Of a stretch of 64,000 nucleotides of DNA, positions 11,901-23,986 are shown piece by piece. The stretch comes from Leuctra nigra (lineage: Eukaryota; Arthropoda; Insecta; Plecoptera; Leuctridae). Where the stretch lies: the NCBI GenBank assembly GCA_934045905.1, contig OW203764.1, forward strand, positions 38,685,434 through 38,749,433, in the 5' to 3' direction. Positions within the stretch are counted from its first letter, which is position 1. Every line of letters starts with the position of its first letter. A model generated the notes under the pieces. That model saw nothing but the letters and a program-made list of their open reading frames with translations. It was not told the origin of the DNA and searched no databases. The translations under genes and the position numbers were made by a program.

Positions 11901-12682
11901 ACTGGATGTTTGGGAAGACCACCTCGTCATCAGGAGTGTTCGGTGACAAGTGACAATGAAATGTGACAAGCGTATCTTTGGCGCAGAGTTCGGGCAAGAA
12001 CCGGTCAATTCAATTTGTCATGTGAGTGCTCCCGGCTACTCAATTATTATTAATATTTAGCGTATGTTTTGTTTGGAAGTTGCAGGAGATCGGAAACCAG
12101 TGAAACCTCAAATACGCCGTCGTCTAGCTTTAAGTAATACATCATAACAATAGAAAAGACAATAGGAGAGTAGAATCGAGCTGAGAAACCGTCTGCGTGA
12201 GAAGAAAAGACAGAGAAGTTGATGGAGCCCCGGCCGCAGATAAGTAGAGCATAACGGGCGTCCTCGGGGAAATCAGACGGGCGTCGTGACGCTTCTTCTT
12301 CTAGGCGTCGCTTAGTTTCTAGCGGTTCTTTCGCGGCAGCTTGATTATACCAAAACAGAAACAAAAGAAAGTCGTCTATAGAACATCGTCACAATCAATG
12401 CGAAGCTACGTTATGACGTAAGATGAAACCTGAAGAGAGTTAAGTAGCTCTGCTCCTGCTGCAAGATAAAGTGTTATGTTCGCCATGGGGTATTTGAAAG
12501 TTGTAGATTAAGTATTTATGTTTACTGTCGATTTATTGCATACACATCATGGACTTACTGCAGAAAATTTACATTTACATTTTGTAGTTCTGAGATAATT
12601 GATATCAAAGTACCTACTCCCTTTTGTATTGCACAATATATTTTTGAAACATTCAAATATCCTGGCAGTGCAATGAAGGATA
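11901..12682. other. No recognised gene
   Basis: Contains a CpG-richer patch (about 12160-12330) and a minus-strand frame of 104 codons (12050-12364) with no motif I can name. I do not regard it as supported coding sequence. Confidence 0.35.
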
Positions 12683-13625
12683 CTAGGAAAACGCTCTGTG
12701 AAACGCGTTGATGAGCGAGCACGGATACGCGCAACACCTCGAACCGAAATTATGCGTCTATCAAAAATATCATTAAAAGCCAATAATTCTTGAATTTGTC
12801 ACATACTTGTTTAAAAATCTCCAAATATCACTCAAATATTGGTCCCAATAACCATGTAAAGTTTTAAGTTGATCGATTGAACCTTTATAATTGAACTACG
12901 TTCCCAGTAAATATTCAAAAATCACAGAATCTCTTTCACAAAATATACCTGGGACCACTCATACGATATTAGTGTTTGTACACAATATCAGATCGATCTG
13001 TTGAACGGTCATTATTAGTTTCATATGCGTTTAAAAGTTTTTGCTCAACTACCTTGGATTAGAACTGAAGAGTCAAAGTAGCCGTGATCAACATTTTCGA
13101 GAAATTTGACAGCCAACACGCAAAATGTCCGTAAAATGTCAATTACTTTTGGATTTAAACACAGAATAGTTTGAAAGTAGTCAAAAATACAGATAATGTT
13201 GGTCCCAATGACCATGCAAAGTTTTAAGTTGATCGGTCATACGGTTCTAGTTTAAATTTCAAAAAACACATGAAATATTTTTTTAAATTTTAACCAATTG
13301 GAGGATTTGGATGAAATTTTGTTTGATTGGGCAAAATGTTGGTCGTAATGACTTAGCAAAATTTAAAATTGAACGTGCCAACCAATCGAAAGATAATTTT
13401 TTTTAAATTTGAACCCATCACAGGAACCCTTTCAAAAACGATCCCAGAGACCGCATAGATTACGTTAGTACGTGTGCAAAATTTCAGATCGATTGGTTGT
13501 GCGGTTTGACCTGGGCAGTGAACACAAAAAAACAAACAAAAAAACAACAAAAAAACAAAAAAAAGACAAACACACAGAGAAAGTGCCGTAAGAGTACCGT
13601 GGTGACGCTCGCTACGCTCGCTCAA
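12683..13625 (-). mobile_element. Helentron-like non-autonomous element, copy 3 (near full length)
   Basis: About 943 bp from CTAGGAAAACGCTCTG to CTACGCTCGCTCAA on the plus strand. It contains the family microsatellite of A-rich AAACAAAC type next to the GAGCGAGC end. The 3' hairpin AACGC/GCGTT followed by TTTTCCTAG is intact on the minus strand. Confidence 0.7.
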
Positions 13626-14183
13626 TAAATTCACTTAAATGTATTTAGTTCCTTTTTACAAGACATGTTTATTTTTGGTAGAGTTAAAGAAAACCTAAAA
13701 TTTTATATTTGACGGATTTTGATACTTAGGAGTTAGCGCTTTACCCAGACCATGGAGCGGCATTTACGGATGCATAATTCAATTTACAACTGTGATTTTG
13801 TGACTCGCGAATCACGCCATGGAATATATGAAACAATATCTAGTAGATTATTAATTTTGAAAACGATTCAGCTAATTTAAAACACGTACAACAAGTATTG
13901 ATTTCGGATGTGCGAAATGGCCGAGTCAATCAGTACAAACTCATGGGGAAGAATCGCGCTGAACTCTCTCCAAACAACGACAATGGCGTACACAACAAAG
14001 GAACTTCTCCAACTCCACAGTTGTTAAAGCGAAGTTGTACTTCAAGGACTATCCAGGGTTCAAATCAATTCCTGGCACATGTTTCACATGCTGATAAGTA
14101 CAAGGAACAACACAAGAAACAAGGCGTTAACGAGCGAAACCTTTGGCGTGGCGTGATTACATATGCGACTACAAGCGATGTTT
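13626..14183. other. No recognised gene
   Basis: Holds a plus-strand frame of 95 codons (13898-14185) without identifiable domains, ending at the edge of the next transposon. It could be chance. Confidence 0.3.
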
Positions 14184-14729
14184 GAGTTGTACAGTGGTCG
14201 AATGGGAAGTCAGTCCATGGGGGGATGGTGTACTTGCAGGATTTCTGCCAAGGGGGGCAAGTGAAGGAACAAAACTTGCCACGCGCTGAGGGGGGTGTGT
14301 TGGGTGAACCCCCCCATCTTGCCCCGCAGGGCGGTTTTTGGTTTTTTGACACACTGAAATCAATTTTGAGACGTTCTGAGGTGTATTTTGATTTTAAACT
14401 TTTTTTAATTTTTCACAGTTTTCACTCCAATGAGGTGTGGGGGGCATGCCTCAAAAACCTTGCCCCGCAGGGCTTTTTTTGGTTTTTTGACACTTAGAAA
14501 TTTTAAGACGTTCTGAAGTGTATTTTGATAATCATTTGTTTTATTTTCACAATTTTCACTCCAATATGGTGTGGTCATGCCCTAAATAAATAAATTAATC
14601 TCCCATGGGGGGATGGTGAAGTGGACAAATTAGCCATGGGAGGATGGTAAAATCAATATATTCCCCATGGGGTGTTATCATCCCCCTGCATCCCCCCCCC
14701 CCCCCCCCAATTCGACCCCTGGAGTTGTA
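14184..14729. mobile_element. hAT-type MITE with 8-bp target duplication
   Basis: The element spans 14192-14721. Ends are CAGTGGTCGAAT on the left and the complement of CAGGGGTCGAAT on the right, flanked by exact copies of GAGTTGTA (14184-14191 and 14722-14729). Inside are two ~141-bp tandem units, each opening CTTGCCCCGCAGGGC (about 14318 and 14459), and a C homopolymer near 14693. The internal GCCCCGCAGGGC block recalls the 168-bp repeat of the nested element at 1115-4030. Confidence 0.8.
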
Positions 14730-15670
14730 GGAGTTTCTATTGCACATAGCTCATTGTGTGACTTCTTTTTAGCATATGTACCAGTCATCATAATTGTGCA
14801 ATTAATTTAAAAGATATCGACTAAAAAGCAAGTCAACTCGAAGAAAATTTCACTCGCCAAAATTGAGGTTGTCATCAAGTCCCAAAACAAGCATTTGGAT
14901 TGGTGGCTTACGGCAACTGTTGCATGGTTTATATAGATACATTTCTTCAAAAACAGTTGAAAGTGCTTTCTTTTGTTCAGTTCGACATTCAATCAATCAA
15001 TTTGAATATTTCAATTCAATTATTAAATTCAATTATTCACTCAAATAAATTAATAACTTGTTTAATTCAGTTACACTCATAGAGCTAATCGACAATATTT
15101 TCATTTTCTTACATGACTCTTAATTTTCCAAATTTCGGTACGATCTGTCAATGGAACATCATCTGTCTGACATCATCAATGGAAAGAGATACCTTCATCT
15201 CGAGGTGAAGCCACTTCATTAAAATTACATCGACCTCAAAACAGTTATGTATAGGTATTGCTTTTGTCTATTCCCAGTTTCCCCAACAATAAGTGTTAGC
15301 CTTTCTCAGCCTTGAACTCTATTATTAACTTGGCTTATTTTCAGCGAGATTTCAAGTCGGGATAGGCTCATGGAAATGTAAAGCAATGTCACGTGACTCG
15401 TGACGTCACGAACACGCATAACTCACTCAATGTGATAACGCATGATGGAGCTTGCGGCAAACAAGCATCAGAACTCGACTCATGTGACATAATTATTCAT
15501 GTATTGTTCGTACAGTGGTTCCGTGAACAATTCCAATTATTTTTATTACCGACGTCGCGTCTTTACGACACGACTGAATTAACTTTACAACTGAAGTAGG
15601 ATTTTACAAATGGTGTCAGAGGTGGGATTTTACGTATTAATAAATATATGATACCAACTTAATATAAATA
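14730..15670. other. No recognised gene
   Basis: AT-rich sequence with small frames only; no element ends recognised. Confidence 0.4.
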
Positions 15671-15725
15671 ACAGGAAACGCTCTGTGAACGCGTTGATGA
15701 TCAAGCACCGGCATTTACAACACTT
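15671..15725 (-). mobile_element. Helentron-like 3' end fragment
   Basis: CAGGAAACGCTCTGTG followed by AACGCGTTGATGATCAAGCAC matches the 3' hairpin end of the family. The rest of the copy is missing. Confidence 0.5.
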
Positions 15726-16393
15726 TTTACAAACCACGGAGATTCAAATTCGAAAAGCAGATATTCATTCCGCGACGACAGGAAGATACTTTGTCTGTTT
15801 CGTATATTAATCAGTGGTAGTCTGGTTTCGTGATGTAAATCTCCCCGTTTTCGGGGTCTGTATTATTGTTCCGGGATTACGACTCGGGTTGAATCTGTTT
15901 CACTCCGCGTTGTAATCTATGTGCTTCCATATTCCTGTATCTCTGTAGCTCGATACTTGCTGGGAAGTATCTCTACGTTTCAGATACAAGATGCTTTATA
16001 AGAAATGAAATATTATGCAATGAATTAATACTATATTAATTACTACCCAATACTTTGAAACACGAGCAATGTAGTACTGGAATTTAAAACATTTAATTGA
16101 AATACGCTAATTTCATTTTTCAGATTGATATGCAACATCACAGAAGTGTCAATGCATGAGATATTAATTTTAATGAATCCTTATATCTCCATACGCTTCT
16201 TAACATGTATTGTATTCGATGCTTTAAGAAGTATGCTCTGTTTGATTGAATGTGTCAAGCAAATGCCAGAGTAGTTGTCTGAAGAATTCATTTGTTCTTA
16301 CGACGCGTTTCAGCTACACTTCAACTTTACACGGACGGTGAAAAGCTCGGGTAGTAAAACATTAAATATTCAAGAATTTAAAATTCGAAATAT
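15726..16393. other. Nothing recognised
   Basis: AT-rich sequence without a supported feature. Confidence 0.4.
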
Positions 16394-17727
16394 ATCTAGT
16401 GCAGCGGTCGCTCCACCCAGCCAAGTCGTACCGTACACTCACAGTCACTCAACATACCGTAAATGCCTAAAAACTGAGGAGCAGACCAAACACTTTTACT
16501 GTAAGCATTAACATGGCATTTTCGGCCTACTAGATCTCAAAATTGGGAAATCTCACATTGTTGCGAAACATCTTAATTTTGAGCTATGGCCCACCTGACA
16601 ACATATACCAAATTTTATAACCATAGGTTATTCCATTTGCGAGCTAGAGGGCCGAGAAAACAGTGAAATTACACCACTTTGATCTTTAGATGATGATGAT
16701 AATAATGATATCAGGAAACACCGCAATCACCGCCACAGCCTAAACGGCTGAACCAATCGATCTGAAATTTTTACCACATGTGCACTTTTGGCGTCTGAGG
16801 GGCCTTTTTATAAAACCAACCGGAAGCCGCCATTTTAAAACCGCAAGTGACGTCATATCTTGAAAATGGCTAAACCGATCGGAATAAAAGTAGCACCAAA
16901 CGATTCAGACGGCCCTCTATATGAAATATCAATAGTGAAACTAAAGTTTTCTAATTACTGAAACCGGAAATGACGTCATATTTATGCGAAATCTGCCTAA
17001 ATTCACTTCCCCTTTATATAAAAACCTATAAATATCTATTCAGAAGGCTTATAATGATACATAACATTTATAGAAATAAATTATTCTAGTTGGCAGTAAT
17101 ATCAGCCGCCATTTTGAAAACTGGAAGTGATGCCATAGCTCGAAAACGGCTGGACCGATTGGAACGAAGCTTTCGCTATTCTTCATGGAATATCATTTTA
17201 AGCTTATACTTAGAACCAAACAACATTTTTCTTAGTAACCAATTCGTAAATGGCATATTTTTTTAAAGGAATTGGTTATTCTCAATATTGCTCAACTATG
17301 TCTTACAAGTTGTGTAAATAAACTAAAAAAATAGTGATATCCCCATAAAAAACACTCCGTGTAAAAATACCAGCCAAGTCTCTTCAACTATAAAAAAATA
17401 TAAGAAATCTAAAAATTCAGCACTGAAAAGTAGTGATATCAAAAAATGGGCCAAGTCAAAACTTAATTTTAAAAACCAATATATACTTGGCGCATCGTTT
17501 TTTACGGCATTATAGGGTAGGTAGATTTTATGTATTACACATCTGGCCTATACTTCTAAACTAACTATATGCACGATGCGCCAAGTATATTTTGGTTTTT
17601 AAAATTAAGTTTTGACTTGGCCCATTTTTTGATATCACTACTTTTCAGTGCTGAATTTTTAGATTTCTTATATTTTTTATAGTTGAAGAGACTTGGCTGG
17701 TATTTTTACACGGAGTGTTTTTTATGG
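16394..17727. repeat. Composite dispersed repeat, copy 2, ending in a foldback
   Basis: Same order as 7343-9160: ATCTAGTG, a one-mismatch version of the GCAGCGGTCGCTCCAC hairpin, the shared body, tandem units (two here, gccatttt at about 16828 and 17107, spacing 279), then a foldback. The shorter length reflects fewer tandem units. Confidence 0.75.
17341..17727. repeat. Foldback (long inverted repeat), copy 2
   Basis: Arms of roughly 170 bp. The left begins CCCCATAAAAAACACTCCG; the right ends ACACGGAGTGTTTTTTATGG. Internal parts such as TTGGCGCATCG and CGATGCGCCAAG pair near the centre. A transcript across it would form a long hairpin. Confidence 0.8.
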
Positions 17728-17913
17728 AGTTTTAATTAACTACTCAAAAGAGACGGAGAAAGAAGGGATACCCCCCCCCCCCCCCCACGTCGGAAAATGA
17801 CGTCACACGTATGATGAATGTCTGAAGTTGCAAACTTTCGTTCACCCGTCAACACGCTGAAAAATGAAGCCTGAGGTAAAGTACATTTATTTCAATTTCA
17901 ACTCTCGTCAACA

Positions 17914-17966
17914 ATGGCGGCGAATGCTTTTGTGAGTAATGATGTAAATGCTTGGGAAGAATTGAG
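17914..17966 (+). CDS. Possible initiator exon, identity unknown
   Basis: An ATG in a good context (CAACAATGGCGG) opens 17 codons, MAANAFVSNDVNAWEEL, plus two bases, ending at AG followed by GTAATT at 17967. An alternative donor-like GTGAGT lies inside it, after the sixth codon. A CRE-like TGACGTCA is about 110 bp upstream, past a C homopolymer. The short length, the lack of a recognised continuation and a repeat-derived neighbourhood keep this speculative. Confidence 0.2.
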
Positions 17967-18359
17967 GTAATTTTGTGATCAGAGTATAGAAGTTTTATGG
18001 AATTGACGGTGTTTGGGTTCGAACTCAATAGTCAAGATCAAATGGCAGTTCGGATAATTAAATTCATATTCATGTCCTGGAGGCGCAATTTTGATGGCTT
18101 CAAGATTTTAATTAATGAAAAACTTGACTTTATAAAGAGGGAATTTTACCAAGATTTGTCGATTCTGTTTAATTGCCTACTTTATAATCATTCGATTACA
18201 TTTATTACAAAACCATCTACAACCTCTCCCACATAGCCAACAATCTAATTTAATAAGCAAAACTTTCTAATTAGCAAATTATATTGTGTACTAGCAGCCG
18301 TAAAGATGGATCAAGGTGCGATGCATTTAATTTCGACGTAAAACAAATAAAACCAATAT

Positions 18360-18684
18360 TACAAGACAAGCATAAAATGTCAATAACTCTTGGCTGAAAT
18401 TTGGCTTAACATTTTAATAAAACTTGAAAGTGTTCGGAAAACAGTTGTTTTTCACTTTTCAGAGTCAGAAATAGACCAATCAGAGGATTTTAGTAAATAT
18501 AAATGTACCATTGACCGCTGTGTGTCTGTTCTTCAATCAACGCTATGTGCATGCGAAAATGTTCAGATCGATTGGTTGAACTGTGTGACCCTGGCAGTGC
18601 AGTCAAGAGATACAAACAAAAAACACGCACAAAAAGTGCCATAAGGGTACCATACCATAAGGTAACTCTCGCTACACTCGCTTA
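18360..18684 (-). mobile_element. Helentron-like element fragment (5' end)
   Basis: Contains the family segments CAGATCGATTGGTTGAAC and GTGACCCTGGCAGTGCAG, then a degenerate CTCGCTACACTCGCTTA end. The hairpin end is missing. Confidence 0.5.
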
Positions 18685-19659
18685 TTAATGTCATATTAAA
18701 TAATCAGCCTCTTCGATCATAACACAAAAGCAAGCTGGCAAGCAGGTTCGGTTGATGTGATTCAGCAACAATGCCATAACTCTTCTTTGTGGTGCTGACC
18801 GTGGCAAAATGTAAGCAACAGTTTCAAACTCTCTTGATCTAACGGTCTTAAAGGTCTTCCGTTCGATGACATTGTTGTTCTCGTGATTTCCCTCCTGGAC
18901 CCTGATACCACCGGCTCTGCTCTGCTGCCATGCGGGCTGCATACGTAACACGGGTAAAGTTAATGTCAACAAACGTGTGGACTCCGAGCGCTTTGATTCT
19001 AGCAGCAGGAAACTTGACAACGTTCGCAAGTATTATATCCTGCCGAGAGATACGAGGGCTTTCAAGGTACAGAATTATAAGCGGAGAGAAATGCATTGAA
19101 TTATAGTTATAACGGTTACAACAACAGCTGGGGTATTGCCACAGAATATGAGAAGACAATTTTGGTTATGTAGCTTGATATGAGTTTTATATTATTGTGG
19201 AACTTGGTTCGGTAAAAGAAGAAATGAAATTTTCCACACAACTACTGATCGAATTGTAGTATGCTCATATTTTGCCCATTGCGCTCGATTTTTTAAAATT
19301 TCTATCATGTACCTAATGACGGAACGAAGCAGAACGGCATGCGTCCCCATGTCTTTTCAGAAATATTTAAAGTTTTTCAAAGGATTTATCAGTTTACTTT
19401 TATATCCCAAACTTACGACATAAACTTTTAACAAGTGTTTCAACTTCAAAGCTGCTTTTATAAGAAGACGCTCGATGTTCAGAATAAAGCAGTTGAACTG
19501 TTTCATTCCATCTTCGTTCTTGAAAATGTCTCCAGGAGATTCTAAACAACATTCATTTCAATGACATCTTTGAGTATCTTATCTGAGATAGTTGCAAATA
19601 GTTCATCAGTTAATAAGATCTTTGAAGTACACTTCGCAACAGATGTCGTTAGTAACAAA
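18685..19659. other. No recognised gene
   Basis: Overlapping frames of about 100 codons on the minus strand (18691-19029 and 18848-19159) have no identifiable motif; I treat them as chance. Confidence 0.35.
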
Positions 19660-20051
19660 TTAAGAGGGCTTGGTAGTGAGCGTGGCCTTGACGAGTTTTT
19701 TAATCGATTTTTATCAATATCTTTTTCCAGTGTAATTGTTAGCAAAATAGGGCTATGGACGTGAATTCAGAACAGTTCAATGAAAATAATTTCATAGTTT
19801 GGAATAAGCTATTAGTTTTATTGTGTCCAACTGGTGTTTAGAACCCAAAAATTACTAAATTTTCGGGTTCTAAACACCTGTAGGACAAAGTATATCTAAT
19901 AAACAATTACAAGCTATGGAATTATTTTCATTGAACTGTTCTGAATTCACGTACATAGCCCTATTTTGTTAACAATTACACTGGAAAAAGATATTGATAA
20001 AAATCGGTTTAAAAACTCTTCAAGGTCAAACTCACTACCAAGCCCTCTTAA
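19660..20051. repeat. Long inverted repeat (~190-bp arms)
   Basis: The left arm begins TTAAGAGGGCTTGGTAGTGAG and the right arm ends with its near-complement at 20050. The arms meet around GTTTAGAACCC and GGGTTCTAAAC near 19840-19880. Pairing is imperfect with small indels, and the centre is compact. No target duplication was recognised. Confidence 0.75.
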
Positions 20052-20953
20052 TAGGAAATTATGGTGCTTTGATAGAACTGCTATAAGTTACCTCGAGACA
20101 TTTAAATGTCACTTATAGCCGCAAGCAGTTTCGTGTCAGAAGTATTTTCCACTTCTCCCTTTGAATGTTAAATGAAATGTTCTCTCGTATCATATTTGTG
20201 CTCGCTCTTTTTCGACGCCACCGACACCGACGTCGCTTCCTAACAAGAGCGTCGCGTCACTCAACATCTACTTGAGAATCTCTGATGAAAGTGAAGCACA
20301 AAATGTCTCGACGTAAAATAATATTACCTTTGTGATTTTCGGAGTAATATTCCATGTACGTATTCTCTGATCCTGATGGTCCAGTACACGCTTCTGATCA
20401 TGCTCCTACATAATACCTACCTTACTTAACCAATTTTATTTTAATTTATTCATTCATTTCCAACAATGTCGGGTGAGGGGTTTACAGATGAGGTATTTTA
20501 CATTTTTTTTTATTGTAAACCATTAGGTACTAGGGCATTTTAATCAGTTTGCCTGTTTGCTAGACTCGACGCAAAATGTTTCTTCAATCTTCTCCTTCCT
20601 CTCCACCGTCCATCTCTCTCCACTTGTCTCCATCTTCCCACCACTTCTCCCTCTCAACTTCTTCCCATCTTTCTCCTCATCATCTACATCCCTTTTGATT
20701 TGATATTTCCACCTCTCTCCTGGTCTTCCTACTCTTCTTTTGATATCTCTTCACGTAATTTCCCATCTCATCTTGGAATCAAGTTCATATTAATTAAAAT
20801 CATTCTTCAAAACCATTTCAGCCTCTCTCTTCCAATCTTATAATTCAATCTCTACTCCCAACTTTTCTCTAATTGTAATTGTCTCTAACTTTAATTGTAT
20901 ATGCAAATTGTAATTGTATTAACATTTTAAAGAGTCAATACGATTTCGTATTA
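20052..20953. other. No recognised gene; pyrimidine-rich stretch
   Basis: About 20580-20750 is CT-rich on the plus strand. A CpG-rich patch occurs near 20210-20260. No supported exon. Confidence 0.35.
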
Positions 20954-21990
20954 TTGAGCGAGCGTAGCGAGCGTCACCACGGTACTCTTATGGCACTTTC
21001 TCTGTGTGTGTGTTTTTTTTTGTTTTTTTTTTTGTTTTTTGCCTGCACTGCCCAGGTCAAACCGCACAACCAATCGATCTGAAATTTTGTACACATACTA
21101 ACGTAATCTATGCGATCCCTGGGATCTTTTCTGAACGAGATCCTGTGATTGGTTCAAATTTTATAAAAATTATCTTTCGATTGGTTGGTTCGATCAATTT
21201 GAAATTGAGCAAAGTCATTGCAACCAACATTGTACCCAATCAAAAAAAATTTCAGCCAAATCCTCCAATTGGTTCAAATTTGAAACCATTTTTCCTGTGA
21301 TTTTTGAAATTTAAACTGGAACCGATTGACCGACCAACTAAAAACTTCGCATGGTCATTGGTACCAACATTTAAGGTATTTTTGCCAATTTTCACTCTAA
21401 TCTGTCGTTATTTTCAAAAGTTTTTGTCATTTTAGGGACATTTTGCGTGTTGGCTGTCAAATTCACGGCGACTTCGAATCTACAAGGCAAGGTAGTTAGA
21501 GCAGAAAGTTTTAAACGATATGAAACTAATAAAGACCGTTCAACAGATTGATCTGATATTGTGTACACACACTACATATCATATCATATGGGTGGTCCCA
21601 GGTATATTTTTTGAACGAGATCCTGTGATTTTTGAAAATTAACAAGGAACCGTTCAATCATAAAGGTTTAATCGATCAACTTAAAACTTAGCAAGGATTG
21701 GCAACTTAAAACTTAGCAAGGATTGGCACCAATATTTTTCATTTGTATACTTAATTTAAAACGGTCTATAGCCACACCACCATTTGACCTATCAAATGGT
21801 CTTCGATTAATCTGATCAATCAAACTCATATTTTGCATGGTCGTTCAGACCAACATTGTCTCTTATTTTACAAATTTTCAGCCCTACCAGTCAAGAACAT
21901 AGATGCACTTATTGACAGTTTTAATAACTGTCAGAAATGACATTTCAAAACAGAAATTCCACTGCATTCTGGGTTGCTCTATGTAGCAAA
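20954..21990 (+). mobile_element. Helentron-like element, 5' part plus a related internal fragment
   Basis: Begins TTGAGCGAGCGTAGCGAGCG and follows the copy at 33725-34633 closely to about 21755. It then switches to sequence resembling the interior of the copy at 22361 (AAATGGTCTTCGA, CATGGTCGTTCAGACCAAC). The hairpin end is absent. Confidence 0.6.
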
Positions 21991-22360
21991 GCAAAGTTTA
22001 TAGATGGCTATTCTCAATATCAAGTAAGACAGATTCTTTTCTTAGTTGATCATATTGCAATACATAATGTAGTCAAAATGTAATGTAGGTATTTCATATA
22101 CATAGGTATAGGTATACCTTATCTAAAATAATTTATTTTACGATATGGATTGTGTTTCACAGTTATGAAAACGACGTTTTGACTAGATAACATCATATTT
22201 TACACATTTCCAGCCCAATCGGTCAAGAATTTACAGACTTATTGCTGTTTTAAGTGTTTGAATATCTGTCCAAAGAGATTGATGGAATAATATCAGTACA
22301 ATAATCTGTTATTTAATTGATCCAGAGTGTTTATGAAAAGTTGCAAGGAAAATTGGTAAT

Positions 22361-23531
22361 TTGAGCGAGCGAAGCGAGCGACTCCATTTGGCTCTTTTAG
22401 CACGGACCTCTGTTTTTTTTTTTTGTTTTTTTTTTTGTTTTTGTTTTTGTATGCTAAAGGAAGCAATAGAAGTCGCACCGTTTCACCGATCGACCTGAAA
22501 TTTTGCACACATGTAAAGACAACCTTCTCTGTTTGCAGACCCAATTTTTTTTTGAAATCCATCCATTGGTTCATTGTTAAAATAAGTATCTCCTGATAGC
22601 CTAAAAAATGAAAATGGTCTTCGAGAAATGTGATCAAACTCATATTTAGCATGGTCAGTAAGACCAACAATGTCACTTATTTTACCAATTTTCAGCCGAA
22701 TCTGTCAAGAAAGTATGCACTTATTGACATTTTTAATAGCTGTCAGAAATGAAACATTGAAAATGAATGTCTTTCCAATGCAACTGAATCTGATTTGCTT
22801 TAGGTACAAGAGTGTTTTGATGGTATGTACACTTTTTTAGTGAAAAGCAGATATTTTTATGTGTATTGAGTTGATCAAATTTGAATAATTCAATTTGGAT
22901 CATAGTTTCCAACAAATCATTTCGAGTTTTTAAGGACCTTGATTGTCTTTTCGTCAATTCGTAGTTCTGATGGCCGTGCCTCCCGTGTTTCTACTTGGCT
23001 GATTTTGCATCCAGGAGGGATTAGAAACATAAGCTCACATTTCAATAATATCATTGAGTGGCGTTTGTTCTCTTCTAGCGTTCACACGTCATTCCAAATC
23101 TCTCCTGCATTGTGCTTCTTTTCGTTGATAATTTTGGCAATTTGGTGTACTTTGTGAAGGTATTAGTAAAATTCAATCGCTTTTAAAGCATAGATATTAA
23201 AATTTATTACATATTATCATTGATATTATTACAGTTTTTGTCCAGGGGATTGATTATTTCAAATTATTTTCTTCTTGGAAACGTTGGATTTATTCCGTTT
23301 CTGAGCTTCTGTCTAGCCTGACATTTCCTTGAAGGTTAGGTATATCTCGGATTACACATTAATGGTGGTCATACAATGACACATTGTTTTATATTGATTC
23401 AGTGGATCGTAGTTTGCTTTCAGTTTGACTTAAAATAATGTTTTCTGTGTGTTAACGAACGCATATTCGGTTAATGTTTGCGCACGTGTCGTGCTCGCTC
23501 ATTCAACGCGTTACACAGAGCGTTTTCCTAG
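22361..23531 (+). mobile_element. Helentron-like non-autonomous element, copy with both ends
   Basis: TTGAGCGAGCGAAGCGAGCG at the 5' end, followed by a T-rich microsatellite (about 22413-22449). The 3' end has GTGCTCGCTCATTCAACGCG, then GAGCGTTTTCCTAG at 23531. About 1.17 kb, so probably holding an internal insertion. No transposase. Confidence 0.65.
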
Positions 23532-23556
23532 TAAATAATGTATAGTTAGTTATCTT

Positions 23557-23640
23557 TGATTGAATGGATCGTGCTATGATTGGCGATGTCGTGCGTGTCG
23601 GTGCTCGCTCATCAACGCGTTACACCGAGCGTTTTCCTAG
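23557..23640 (+). mobile_element. Helentron-like solo 3' end
   Basis: A second GTGCTCGCTCATCAACGCG with CGAGCGTTTTCCTAG ends at 23640, only 109 bp after the previous copy's end. Confidence 0.55.
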
Positions 23641-23986
23641 TAGTATTATATGGTCAATAAATTCCGGTAATTATTTCTGCGACAACAGTGAATAGCGTAA
23701 CTGGTCACTTTGAGGGTGATAACGATCCAATCACAAAGATTGGGTTTGCGGTAAATGTCGAGTGGGAGCTACCTGTAAAATTGCTTTCTGTATTCCACGA
23801 CCCCTGCGGCTTATCTATTAAAAGGGCGCCTACATACGTAGCTCCGAGTGTTGCAAATGCGTGGGAGTATTACTCTATTTCCCGTGATCTCTGCGTGGGA
23901 TTTCCTCTCGGTCTGATATTCAATGCAAGAGAAGCATCAGGCTGAAACTATCACATGTCACCGAACACCCACACTTTCGGAAGTGT

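Noticed and set aside
22293..22676. 127-codon minus-strand frame
   Set aside because: It lies within a Helentron-like repeat and runs through its lysine-encoding microsatellite; no motif.
23688..23945. 85-codon plus-strand frame
   Set aside because: No recognisable family and no splice or transcript signals; kept as chance.
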